A stretch of 38,399 nucleotides of DNA from Bacillota bacterium (GTDB taxonomy: Bacteria > Bacillota > Clostridia > Oscillospirales > Ruminococcaceae), in the NCBI GenBank assembly GCA_023396215.1, contig JAEWWW010000071.1:1-38399 (forward strand), read 5' to 3'. Shown here piece by piece: positions 7,789 through 15,162 of this stretch. Position 1 is the stretch's first letter. Every line of letters begins with the position of its first letter. Position numbers and translations under genes: made by a program. The notes under the pieces were generated by a model. It made no database searches. It had not been told where the DNA came from and worked only from the letters and a program-made list of their open reading frames with translations.

Positions 7789-8532
7789 ATGCGCAACTAC
7801 GAAGAGGAAGTGAAAAACCGGGTGGCCTTTATCCGGGGCTTGCTGCAGGATGCAGGCGCAAGCGGCATTGTTTACGGCAACAGCGGGGGCAAGGATAGCG
7901 CCCTTGTGGGCATCCTCTGCAAGATGGCCTGTGAAGACACGGTGGGTGTGATGCTGCCCTGCGGCTCAAAAAGAAACTACGGGCAGGATAAAACCGACGC
8001 GGAAGCGGTTGCACAGCAGTTTCATATTGCGCTCAGAAGCATCGACCTGACCGATGTGAAAAACAGGCTGGTGGAGGCTGCCGGGGTGGTGACGACCCTC
8101 ACCGACAGCGCCCTTGCCAATATTGCGCCCCGCCTGCGCATGACCGCCCTTTACACCGTGGCTGCCAGCGAAAACCGTCTGGTGGCGGGCACCGGCAACC
8201 GGAGCGAGGGCTACATGGGCTACTTCACCAAATGGGGCGACGGCGCCTTTGACCTGAACCCCATAGCCGACCTCACCGTCACCGAGATATACGAGTTTTT
8301 GCAGTATCTGGCAGCGCCCGCATCCATCATCGAAAAGGCCCCCTCGGCCGGGCTGTACGAGGGCCAGACCGACGAGAGCGAGATGGGGGTTACCTACCGC
8401 AGCATAGACGAGTATCTGCTCACCGGCAACGCCCCTGAAAAGGATAAGGCCGTGATTGAGCGGTACCACAGGGCGACCGAGCACAAGCGCCGCATGCCCG
8501 CGGCGTACGGCGCCAATCAACAAAACGTTTAA
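7789..8532 (+). CDS. nadE: NAD synthetase, ammonia-dependent type
   Basis: Forms NAD from deamido-NAD, ATP and ammonia. The 247-residue protein is a PP-loop ATP pyrophosphatase with SGGKDS at residues 32-37, and shows the NadE signatures GTGNRSEGYMGYFTKWGDG, the LNPIADLTVTEIYE stretch and a late MGVTYRSIDEYL. There is no N-terminal nitrilase domain, so ammonia must come from solution or a partner. ATG 7789 follows AGGAGG (7777-7782) by 6 bases; longer in-frame extensions upstream lack an RBS. It lies 141 bases after carB-dapF and 11 before dapL, in the same direction, probably one transcript. Confidence 0.92.
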   Translation: MRNYEEEVKNRVAFIRGLLQDAGASGIVYGNSGGKDSALVGILCKMACEDTVGVMLPCGSKRNYGQDKTDAEAVAQQFHIALRSIDLTDVKNRLVEAAGVVTTLTDSALANIAPRLRMTALYTVAASENRLVAGTGNRSEGYMGYFTKWGDGAFDLNPIADLTVTEIYEFLQYLAAPASIIEKAPSAGLYEGQTDESEMGVTYRSIDEYLLTGNAPEKDKAVIERYHRATEHKRRMPAAYGANQQNV

Positions 8533-8543
8533 GGGGGCACTGT

Positions 8544-9728
8544 ATGCAGATAAACACCTGTTATGAAAACCTGAAGGAGAGCTACCTTTTCTCCTCCATT
8601 GCCCAAAAGGTGCGGGGTTATCAGGCCGCGCATCCCGATAAAGAGATTATCCGCCTCGGCATCGGCGACGTGACGCTGCCGCTTGCCCCTGTGGTGGTGG
8701 AGGCGATGCAGCGCGCCGTCGCGGAGATGGGGGCCGCCGACACCTTTCGCGGCTACGGCGAGGAGCAGGGCTACGCCTTTCTGCGCCGGGCGGTCTGCGG
8801 CTACTACGCAGGCAAGGGCGTAGAGCTGGCGGAGGACGAAGTCTTTATCAGCGACGGGGCCAAGAGCGACCTCGGCAATATTCTCGATATCTTTTCGCAG
8901 GATAACACCGTGCTCATCCCCAACCCGGTCTACCCCGTTTATGTGGATACCAACATCATGGCGGGACGCAAAATTAGCTATATCTACGGCAATGCGGAAA
9001 ACCAATTTCTGCCGCTGCCCGATAAAAGCGTCAAGGCGGATATCATCTACCTCTGCTCGCCAAACAACCCCACCGGGGCGGTTTACAGCAAGAGCCAGTT
9101 AAAAGAATGGGTGGAATACGCGCTGGAAAACGACGCGGTCATCCTTTTTGATAGCGCATATGAAATATTTGTGCGGGATGAAAGCCTGCCCACCAGCATC
9201 TATCAGGTTGCCGGGGCGGAAAAATGCGCCATCGAGTTTTGCTCCCTCTCAAAAACCGCCGGGTTCACAGGGGTCAGATGCGGCTATACCGTTATCCCCC
9301 ACAGCCTGACCCGCGGCAACGCCTTGCTGAATAAGCTGTGGCTGCGGCGGCAGACCACCAAATTCAACGGGGTTTCCTACATCGTTCAGCGGGGCGCCGA
9401 GGCTGTTTTTACCGACGAGGGCCTTGCGCAGATTAAGAAAAATGTGGGCGTCTACCTGCAGAACGCAAGGGTGATGATGGACGCCCTGTCGGCTCTGGAC
9501 ATCTGGTTTACAGGCGGCGAAAACTCCCCCTACATCTGGCTGAAATGCCCCGGCGGCATGTCGTCATGGGCGTTTTTTGACTATCTCCTTGAAGAGGCGA
9601 ACATCGTCGGCACCCCCGGCTCGGGCTTTGGCGAAAACGGTGAGGGCTTCTTCCGCCTGACCGGCTTCGGCAACAGCGCCCATGTGGTGACGGCGATGCA
9701 GCGGCTGGGCACCTTGTTTGGCCGGTAG
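8544..9728 (+). CDS. dapL: LL-diaminopimelate aminotransferase
   Basis: PLP enzyme that converts tetrahydrodipicolinate directly to LL-diaminopimelate with glutamate as amino donor, replacing the DapD/C/E branch. The 394-residue length matches the family. Visible features are the N-terminal LKESYLFSSIAQKVRGY, RLGIGDVTLPLAP, the FRGYGEEQGYAFLR motif, SPNNPTGAV, and the PLP lysine in SLSKTAGFTGVRCGY. ATG 8544 stands behind AAGGGGG. Its product is the substrate of the DapF part of the CarB-DapF protein encoded upstream, so the cluster contains the last two steps to meso-DAP. A clear terminator follows at 9766-9800. Confidence 0.94.
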   Translation: MQINTCYENLKESYLFSSIAQKVRGYQAAHPDKEIIRLGIGDVTLPLAPVVVEAMQRAVAEMGAADTFRGYGEEQGYAFLRRAVCGYYAGKGVELAEDEVFISDGAKSDLGNILDIFSQDNTVLIPNPVYPVYVDTNIMAGRKISYIYGNAENQFLPLPDKSVKADIIYLCSPNNPTGAVYSKSQLKEWVEYALENDAVILFDSAYEIFVRDESLPTSIYQVAGAEKCAIEFCSLSKTAGFTGVRCGYTVIPHSLTRGNALLNKLWLRRQTTKFNGVSYIVQRGAEAVFTDEGLAQIKKNVGVYLQNARVMMDALSALDIWFTGGENSPYIWLKCPGGMSSWAFFDYLLEEANIVGTPGSGFGENGEGFFRLTGFGNSAHVVTAMQRLGTLFGR

Positions 9729-9765
9729 TCACGCAGCCGCTTCTGCCTGCTATCTTCAGCACAGC

Positions 9766-9800
9766 AAAAGGACTTGCACCCTGACGGGGCAGGTCCTTTT
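9766..9800 (+). terminator. Terminator of the carA-carB/dapF-nadE-dapL unit
   Basis: AAAAGGACTTGC and GCAGGTCCTTTT form a 12-bp stem (one T-G pair) with a T run built into the right arm. It stands 37 bases after the dapL stop. Confidence 0.8.
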
Positions 9801-9908
9801 CGCCATAAAAGAAAGAAGCCCTATGCGCCGGCTTCGCGTTACGGTATACTGATGGCAGAGGGTGCATCGCGGGTGCGCCGTTGTTCTATGAAAATAAGGA
9901 GGCAGAGC

Positions 9909-10865
9909 ATGAAGATTGTTATTTTAGACGGCTACACCGAAAACCCCGGCGATTTAAGCTGGCAGGGCTTTGAAAATCTGGGCGAGGTCACCGTTTACGA
10001 CCGCACCCCCGCCAACCAGATTGCCCGGCGCATCGGGGATGCCGAGGTTGTCATAATCAACAAAACCCCCATCACCAAAGGAACGCTGGAGGCCTGCCCG
10101 TCTATCCGGTACATAGGGGTGCTGGCCACCGGCTACAACGTGGTGGATGTGGCCGCCGCCAAAGAAAAGGGCGTCCCGGTCACCAATATTCCCACCTATG
10201 GCACCACCGCGGTGGCACAGTTCGTCTTTGGCCTGCTGCTGGAAATCTGCCACCATACGGCGGCCCATTCCGAGGCTGTTTACCGGGGCGATTGGACAGC
10301 CTGCCCCGACTTCAGCTTTTGGAACTACCCCCTCATTGAGCTGGCGGGAAAAACCATGGGTGTCATCGGGTTTGGGCGCATTGGGCAAAACACCGCCGCC
10401 ATCGCCAAGGCCTTTGGCATGAAGGTGCTGGCCTATGACGAGCACCAAACCGAAAGCGGCAGGCAACTGGCCGATTATGTTTCCCTCGAAGAGCTGCTGG
10501 CGCAGTCGGACGTGGTTTCGCTCCATTGCCCGCTCTTCCCGGCCACCGAGGGCATCATCAACAAGCACACCATCGCCAAAATGAAGGATGGGGCCATCCT
10601 TATCAACACCTCCCGGGGGCCGCTGGTGGTGGAAGCCGATTTGGCGCAGGCGCTGAACGCGGGCAAAATCTTTGCGGCGGGGCTGGATGTGGTGAGCAGT
10701 GAGCCGATTAAGGCCGACAACCCGCTTTTGCAGGCCAAAAACTGCTTTATTACCCCCCACATCGCATGGGCGCCCAAGGAGAGCCGCGCCCGGCTGATGG
10801 AGATTGCGGTGGAAAACCTCAAAAGCTTTTTGAGCGGCAACCCGGCGAACGTGGTGAACCCGTAG
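9909..10865 (+). CDS. D-2-hydroxyacid dehydrogenase (glycerate dehydrogenase-like)
   Basis: NAD(P)-dependent oxidoreductase of 318 residues. The Rossmann motif GFGRIGQ lies near residue 154, followed by the acidic residue in LAYDEH that selects the cofactor. The catalytic triad is visible: Arg in NTSRGPLV, Glu in VVSSEP and His in TPHIAWAP. The sequence is closest in style to glycerate/hydroxypyruvate reductases (ILDGYTENPGDLSW at the N terminus) but substrate cannot be fixed from sequence. ATG 9909 is chosen for the AAGGAGG (9896-9902) 6 bases upstream. A -10-like TATACT (9845-9850) with a poor -35 could be its promoter. A CCCCC-GGCT-GGGGG hairpin (about 10900-10913) and repeat R1a follow the stop. 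Confidence 0.88.
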   Translation: MKIVILDGYTENPGDLSWQGFENLGEVTVYDRTPANQIARRIGDAEVVIINKTPITKGTLEACPSIRYIGVLATGYNVVDVAAAKEKGVPVTNIPTYGTTAVAQFVFGLLLEICHHTAAHSEAVYRGDWTACPDFSFWNYPLIELAGKTMGVIGFGRIGQNTAAIAKAFGMKVLAYDEHQTESGRQLADYVSLEELLAQSDVVSLHCPLFPATEGIINKHTIAKMKDGAILINTSRGPLVVEADLAQALNAGKIFAAGLDVVSSEPIKADNPLLQAKNCFITPHIAWAPKESRARLMEIAVENLKSFLSGNPANVVNP

Positions 10866-10930
10866 CCCTCCGGCAAACATGGCTGCCCCGGTAAAAAGCC
10901 CCCGGCTGGGGGTAGGAGTCATTTCGATAT

Positions 10931-11095
10931 TAGGGGCTTTCTGAAAACTCCAAACTCTTGGCAAATTCTACTGCAAACAGCGTCTGCTGCTTTAAAAAAG
11001 CTGGGAATACATGAAGTATTTCTGCGCTTTTTGCCTTGCAGCCACTTGCTTTCAGCGAATTATCCGACGGCCTTCCGTTTTCAGAAGCGCCCTAA
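10931..11095. repeat. R1 inverted-repeat element, copy a (165 bp)
   Basis: The ends TTAGGGGCTTTCTGAAAA and TTTTCAGAAGCGCCCTAA are imperfect inverted repeats. Full-length copy b (36591-36755) has the same length and clear identity over its whole length, including GGAATACATGAAGTATT in the middle. Shorter relatives lie at 21030-21071 and 23777-23870. No transposase is encoded, so this is a MITE-like or structured-RNA element. The small open frames inside it are not conserved convincingly and are not called as genes. Confidence 0.85.
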
Positions 11096-11207
11096 CCAGA
11101 TGCGAGAGAAAGAACAGGCGTTGCCTGTGCTTTTTTGCAGGTGCTCAGGCCCGGCGGCTGTTTTGGCAGCGGGCAGGCAACCCCACGGCGGGCGGTGCCC
11201 AAATGAG

Positions 11208-11236
11208 TTGCGGCGGCACACCGGGCATGGTATACT
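11208..11236 (+). promoter_or_regulatory. Promoter of the lipoprotein gene
   Basis: TTGCGG (11208-11213), a 17-base spacer and TATACT (11231-11236), with a predicted start near 11243 and a leader of about 30 bases before the gene at 11274. Confidence 0.6.
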
Positions 11237-11273
11237 TTTCATGGAATGTATAGACAAAACTTGGAGCGGCCGG

Positions 11274-11897
11274 ATGAGGAAGAGGCGTCACAAAATGAAA
11301 ATGGCCAAAACACTTGTGCCTACTTTCTTGTTTGTACTGGCTCTGGCCCTTGCCGCTTGCGGCGGCGCATCGCCAGGCACAGGCCCGGCGCAGGTCGATT
11401 TGACCGACTTAGACGGCTTGACCGAGGCTTATTTAAGGCCGATTTTGTTTTCCGGCGCAACCCGGAGTACGTGGATAGATCCAAACAACATCAGAGCCAA
11501 TATGCTTGTGGACATGTATGGCTATATGAATATATGGAGCGCCGATATTCCCGAAAGCGAGATGGAGTTTGAAAACGGCACGCCATATTATTATCTCGAC
11601 GAGGCAATATTGGAGGATTATGTGCAGAGCTATTTTGACGTAGCCCTCGGCCATCTTCGCTCGGCCTACCAATATCACGCCGAAAGAAAGGCGTATGCCT
11701 TCAATGTGAGCGGTGTGGGCTGGGCCTACGACCCCCATGTAAAACGCGCGGAATACGACACATCCACCGAGGGATTGACCCTTTATCTGGATGACGGCAT
11801 TGGCGAAATGGAAGGGGAGGCCGCCGCCCTTACAATCCAGCTGAGCGAGGGCGGCAGCTTTAAATATATCAGCAACGAAGCAGTGCCAATCCGGTAA
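11274..11897 (+). CDS. Lipoprotein of unknown function
   Basis: A 207-residue exported protein. A basic start (MRKRRHKMKMAK) and a hydrophobic segment lead to a lipobox LAAC with Cys29, followed by a short Gly/Ser/Pro stretch, so it should be lipid-anchored on the outer face of the membrane. The mature part is rich in Tyr and acidic residues (for example NGTPYYYLDEAILEDYVQSY) and ends with a beta-rich looking region. I do not recognise a family. ATG 11274 follows TTGGAG (11261-11266) by 7 bases; ATG 11295 is a weaker alternative. It has its own promoter and terminator and looks monocistronic. Confidence 0.8.
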   Translation: MRKRRHKMKMAKTLVPTFLFVLALALAACGGASPGTGPAQVDLTDLDGLTEAYLRPILFSGATRSTWIDPNNIRANMLVDMYGYMNIWSADIPESEMEFENGTPYYYLDEAILEDYVQSYFDVALGHLRSAYQYHAERKAYAFNVSGVGWAYDPHVKRAEYDTSTEGLTLYLDDGIGEMEGEAAALTIQLSEGGSFKYISNEAVPIR

Positions 11898-11956
11898 GCC
11901 GCCCTTATTTTGAAAGCGGAGATAGCCTTTGGGCAGGCTATTTAGAAACCGATTAT

Positions 11957-11999
11957 AAAACCAAAACCACCAGCTTGATTGGTAGTTTTGATTGGTTTT
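11957..11999 (+). terminator. Terminator of the lipoprotein gene
   Basis: AAAACCAAAACCACCA pairs with TGGTAGTTTTGATTGGTTTT with one small bulge around a 7-base loop. The T-rich right arm acts as the U run. A possible promoter for the next gene (TTGGCG 11998-12003, 17 bases, TATGAC 12021-12026) starts right after it, and a strong GCCTGTG...CACAGGC hairpin stands near 12089-12115 without a T run. Confidence 0.5.
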
Positions 12000-12150
12000 G
12001 GCGCTTATGGCCTGTAGCCTTATGACCCTACTTATTTTATCGGGGTATGAAGCGGGCCGGGCTGCAAACAATGTCACTGTCGGGCATCCGCCTGTGGGCG
12101 GCAACCGCCACAGGCCGCAGCCTGCAAAAATCAGGGAAGGGGAGAGAAGC

Positions 12151-12726
12151 ATGCTTGAAAAACTCAGGGAAGAGATACTGAGCTGCCGCCTGTGTGAGGA
12201 GCAGTTCGGCTTTGAGCCCCACCCCGTCTTTCGGGGAAACGCCAACTCCAAAATCATGCAGATTAGTCAGGCCCCCTCCCGCACGGTGCATCAAACCCTC
12301 AAGCCCTTTGACGACGCAAGCGGCAGAAAGCTGCGCGGCGAATGGTACCGCATAGCGGATGAGGTGTTCTACGACCCCGACAATTTTTATATCACGGCGA
12401 TTGCCCACTGCTATCCGGGCAAATCCCCCCACGGGGGCGACCGGCTGCCGCCCAAAAGCTGCGCCCGGCGGTGGCTGCACCAAGAGATGGAGCTGGTGAG
12501 CAACCGCATCTACCTGCTGGTGGGGGGCGTGGCCGCCGGCTTCTTTTTTCCCAAGGAGGGCTTTACATCGCTGGTGTTCGGCGACCATACCATCAACGGC
12601 AAGCCCGCCTATGTGCTGCCCCACCCCTCGCCGCTGAACACCAAATGGCTCAGGGACCACCCTGCATTTTTGCAGTCGCGGGCGCCGCAGATTGCCGGGG
12701 TTATCCACGAGGTGCTGGGGCTGTAG
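12151..12726 (+). CDS. Uracil-DNA glycosylase superfamily protein with four Fe-S-type cysteines
   Basis: A 191-residue member of the uracil-DNA glycosylase superfamily, which removes uracil from DNA. Cys12 and Cys15 (SCRLCEE), Cys87 (IAHCYPGK) and Cys104 (PPKSCARRW) match the 4Fe-4S ligand pattern of families 4/5 and relatives. The late motif HPSPLN (158-163) is the typical leucine/histidine loop. The first motif, usually GEAPG, reads ISQAPS here and lacks the usual acidic residue, so it belongs to a divergent subgroup and activity on uracil is not assured. ATG 12151 follows AAGGGGAG (12137-12144) by 6 bases. It is followed by terminator 12852-12882. Confidence 0.82.
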   Translation: MLEKLREEILSCRLCEEQFGFEPHPVFRGNANSKIMQISQAPSRTVHQTLKPFDDASGRKLRGEWYRIADEVFYDPDNFYITAIAHCYPGKSPHGGDRLPPKSCARRWLHQEMELVSNRIYLLVGGVAAGFFFPKEGFTSLVFGDHTINGKPAYVLPHPSPLNTKWLRDHPAFLQSRAPQIAGVIHEVLGL

Positions 12727-12851
12727 CAGCGCAGAGATTTTGCCACCGGGCCGCGCAGGCGGCGCGGCAACCGGGCAGCCTGCGAAAGCCCGCCGCCCGG
12801 CAGGCCCGGCCTTCCCGGGAGCGCTGTCATCCCTGCCCTTTGCCATGCCGC

Positions 12852-12882
12852 AATCCACCTGCAAAGCGGGTGGATTTCTTTG
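12852..12882 (+). terminator. Terminator of the glycosylase gene
   Basis: AATCCACC pairs with GGTGGATT around a 9-base loop and is followed by TCTTTG. The stem resembles the one at 27849-27879, and both are followed by a GTATGCGG/GCATACGAG-like box, so the two are probably members of one terminator-repeat family. Confidence 0.65.
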
Positions 12883-13006
12883 TATGCGGGGCGGGCCGCC
12901 CCCGAAGCAGCCGGCTCCCGCACGGCGGTCATACACCCCCCTTTTGACGGAGCGGCAGCGCTCCTTTCAGCCGGGCTGCGCCTTGCTTCTAAATTAACAA
13001 AACAGA

Positions 13007-13035
13007 TTGTAACACGCCGGTTTTTAAAGTATAAT
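13007..13035 (+). promoter_or_regulatory. Promoter of the GGDEF gene
   Basis: TTGTAA (13007-13012), 17 bases and a perfect TATAAT (13030-13035). Start of transcription near 13042, 26 bases before the ATG at 13068. The region 12883-13006 upstream holds only a GGAGCG-GCAG-CGCTCC hairpin and no gene. Confidence 0.75.
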
Positions 13036-13067
13036 TTATGCGGGATAACGCCTCGGGAGGAAGAACC

Positions 13068-14213
13068 ATGCTGATCGAGCAGACACCAAGCTGCCAGGAT
13101 ATAGAAATAGTCACCACGCCGGTGAAATGGTGCCGCTACCTTGTAAGGGTGGGGTACGTCATTGTGGCCGCCGTTACCTTTGCGCATCTTGTCTGGTATC
13201 TTATGGTCTGCAGCGGGCTTGTACAAGCGCGGGAGGGTTACCTCCTCGACCGCGTGGTGATGCCCACCCTCATTCTGCTGCCGCTGAACCTGCTGGTGGA
13301 TTTTTTCATCCGTTCCTCCCGGCCGCCCCTCTGGGCCAAGGAATATCTGGTCTTGCTCTACTTCAGCTTTCTTGCCCTTTATCTTGCCGCGACCCACAGG
13401 ATTGCTACCGTGCTATTTGGCACATTCACCCTGCCGGTACTGGCCTCCACCGTCTTTGCCAACCTGAAGATGACCAAGTGGATTTTCCTGCTCAACAACC
13501 TGCTGCTCCTGCTGGGCGGTGTGCGGCTTTATCTGGCCGAAAACCTCGGCAGTACGCTGCTGATGTCGGTCTTTGTGGCGTGGAACATGCTGCTTTGCGC
13601 CTACCTGCTGGCAAAAGTTCTGATTAGAAATACCCATGATAATCTGGTATCGCTCATCCGGCTGCATCATGCGAAGAAGGATATGGAGGAGCAGATTAAG
13701 CTGGACCCCTTTACCGGCCTGTATAACCGCGGGATATTCGACAGCCTGCTGCCGGAGCAGATGCGGCAGTCCCGGGAGGCGGGCCTCTGCCTTTCGCTGG
13801 CGCTGATAGATGTGGATAAATTCAAACGGGTCAACGACGTTTATGGCCACGCTATGGGCGACCGGGTGCTGCTTCACCTGACCCAGATTTTGAGAAGTCA
13901 CCAGAGCGAGGATATCAAGGCATTTCGTATCGGCGGCGAAGAGTTTGCCATCCTCTTTAGAAACCGCTGCGCAAAGGACGCTTACGATATCTGCGAGGGG
14001 ATGCGCACCGACATGGAGGCCTCCTCGCTGCATCAGGTAGACCGCAACAGTATCACCTTCAGTTGTGGGCTGGCGTGCATGAACACGCAAAACATCACCC
14101 CCGAAGAGCTGATGCAGACAGCCGACAGCGCCCTCTATCAGGCCAAAAACAGCGGCAGAAACTGCACCATTATTCACAGCGGCTCTATGCAGTGCAAAAA
14201 ACAGGCGCACTGA
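13068..14213 (+). CDS. Membrane-bound diguanylate cyclase (GGDEF)
   Basis: Predicted to make cyclic di-GMP from two GTP. The 381-residue protein starts with about 30 soluble residues, then a hydrophobic N-terminal half with about five to six membrane segments, a short linker with LIRLHHAKKDMEEQ, and a GGDEF domain starting at LDPFTGLYNRG. The active-site motif is GGEEF (289-293), which is a competent variant. The RxxD product-inhibition site usually found before it is not seen (QSEDIKAFRI there). ATG 13068 follows GGGAGG (13055-13060) by 7 bases; ATG 13038 lies too close to the transcription start. It stands alone with its own promoter and no nearby c-di-GMP phosphodiesterase or receptor. Confidence 0.9.
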   Translation: MLIEQTPSCQDIEIVTTPVKWCRYLVRVGYVIVAAVTFAHLVWYLMVCSGLVQAREGYLLDRVVMPTLILLPLNLLVDFFIRSSRPPLWAKEYLVLLYFSFLALYLAATHRIATVLFGTFTLPVLASTVFANLKMTKWIFLLNNLLLLLGGVRLYLAENLGSTLLMSVFVAWNMLLCAYLLAKVLIRNTHDNLVSLIRLHHAKKDMEEQIKLDPFTGLYNRGIFDSLLPEQMRQSREAGLCLSLALIDVDKFKRVNDVYGHAMGDRVLLHLTQILRSHQSEDIKAFRIGGEEFAILFRNRCAKDAYDICEGMRTDMEASSLHQVDRNSITFSCGLACMNTQNITPEELMQTADSALYQAKNSGRNCTIIHSGSMQCKKQAH

Positions 14214-14234
14214 GCGGCCGGTATGGCGGCATAA

Positions 14235-14293
14235 GGCCTGCCAAAGAAGTAAGCTTACAGAAATTATACCGCGCAGGCGGACATGCGCGCAGG
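14235..14293. repeat. R4 repeat, copy a, downstream of the GGDEF gene
   Basis: AAGTAAGCTTACA followed by an AT-rich spacer and GCGCAGGCGGACATGCGC. The same order occurs at 34263-34325 after fthC, and a fragment (TTAAAAAGTAAGTTCAC) after the permease at 27833. All three stand 20-40 bases after a stop codon, in the same orientation, so the element is linked with gene 3' ends. Confidence 0.6.
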
Positions 14294-14317
14294 ACACGAA
14301 TCCCCCCCTTGTGAAAG

Positions 14318-14361
14318 ACACAGCCCCTCCGCACCCTTTGCCGGGTGCGGAGGGGCTGTGT
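14318..14361. terminator. Convergent terminator between the GGDEF gene and pflA
   Basis: A perfect 19-bp stem, ACACAGCCCCTCCGCACCC (14318-14336) with its complement (14343-14361), around a 6-base loop. It lies between converging genes and can stop transcription from both sides; the flanking T runs are weak. Confidence 0.8.
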
Positions 14362-14380
14362 AGCTTGTGTGGGGCGTTTT

Positions 14381-15148
14381 TTACCGCGCGCCGGGGGGCG
14401 ATACCCCAAGCAGCTCATAGGCGCGGGCCATCTGCTGCGGGGTGGGCTCGGGCACATCCTCCAGTGGGTAGGCGCAGCCAAGCTGCTCCCACTTGTATTT
14501 GCCCATGGTGTGGTAGGGCAGAAGCTCCACCTTTTGCACATTGCCCAGCTCCCCGATGGTGCGGCGCAGGGCCAGCAGCTCGCTTTCGCTGTCGGTTAAC
14601 CCCGGCAGCAGCACGTGGCGTATCCAAACGGGGATGTTCATCCGGGCCAGCTTTTTGGCAAAGCGCAGAATGAGGGTGTTATCCCGCCCGGTCAGCTGCT
14701 TGTGCAGCTGGGGGTCGCTGGCCTTGAGGTCCAGCAAAACCAGATCGGTCACCTCCAGCAACGGCTGCACCTCGTTGGCGTCATAGTAGCCCGAGGTATC
14801 AAGGGCGGTGTGAATGCCCTCTTTTTTAAGGGCCTCAAACAGCTTGGTGATAAAGCGGTGCTGCAGCAGCGGTTCGCCGCCGGTGGCGGTCACGCCGCCG
14901 CCCGAGCGCTCCATATAGGTCTTGTAGCGCAGCACAAACTCGGTCAGCGGCTCCAGCTCCCAAACCTGCCCGCCGGTTGCGTCCCATGTGTCACGGTTGT
15001 GGCAATAGGCACAGCGCAGGGGGCAGCCCTGAAAGAAGAGCACTGTGCGGATACCCGGCCCGTCCACCGTGCCGAGGGTTTCGATAGAATGCAGGCGGGC
15101 GCGGGGGTTTTCCACACTGCCGTAAATATGATTATAATCGTTGTTCAA
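14381..15148 (-). CDS. pflA: Pyruvate formate-lyase activating enzyme
   Basis: Radical SAM enzyme that installs the glycyl radical on PflB. The 255-residue protein has SIETLGTVDGPGIRTVLFFQ leading into the cluster motif CPLRCAYC (CxxxCxxC), then TATGGEPLLQ and LLDLKAS, as in the family. The start is taken as TTG 15148, the first possible start after an in-frame stop, behind GGATG; no ATG is available near the family N terminus. It follows the pflB stop by 14 bases and is clearly in its operon. Confidence 0.94.
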   Translation of the reverse strand: MNNDYNHIYGSVENPRARLHSIETLGTVDGPGIRTVLFFQGCPLRCAYCHNRDTWDATGGQVWELEPLTEFVLRYKTYMERSGGGVTATGGEPLLQHRFITKLFEALKKEGIHTALDTSGYYDANEVQPLLEVTDLVLLDLKASDPQLHKQLTGRDNTLILRFAKKLARMNIPVWIRHVLLPGLTDSESELLALRRTIGELGNVQKVELLPYHTMGKYKWEQLGCAYPLEDVPEPTPQQMARAYELLGVSPPGAR

Positions 15149-15162
15149 TATGCATCATCCAA

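Noticed and set aside
11011..11253. An 80-codon ORF between the dehydrogenase and the lipoprotein gene
   Set aside because: Its first part lies inside R1a and the rest overlaps the lipoprotein promoter; no RBS is present.
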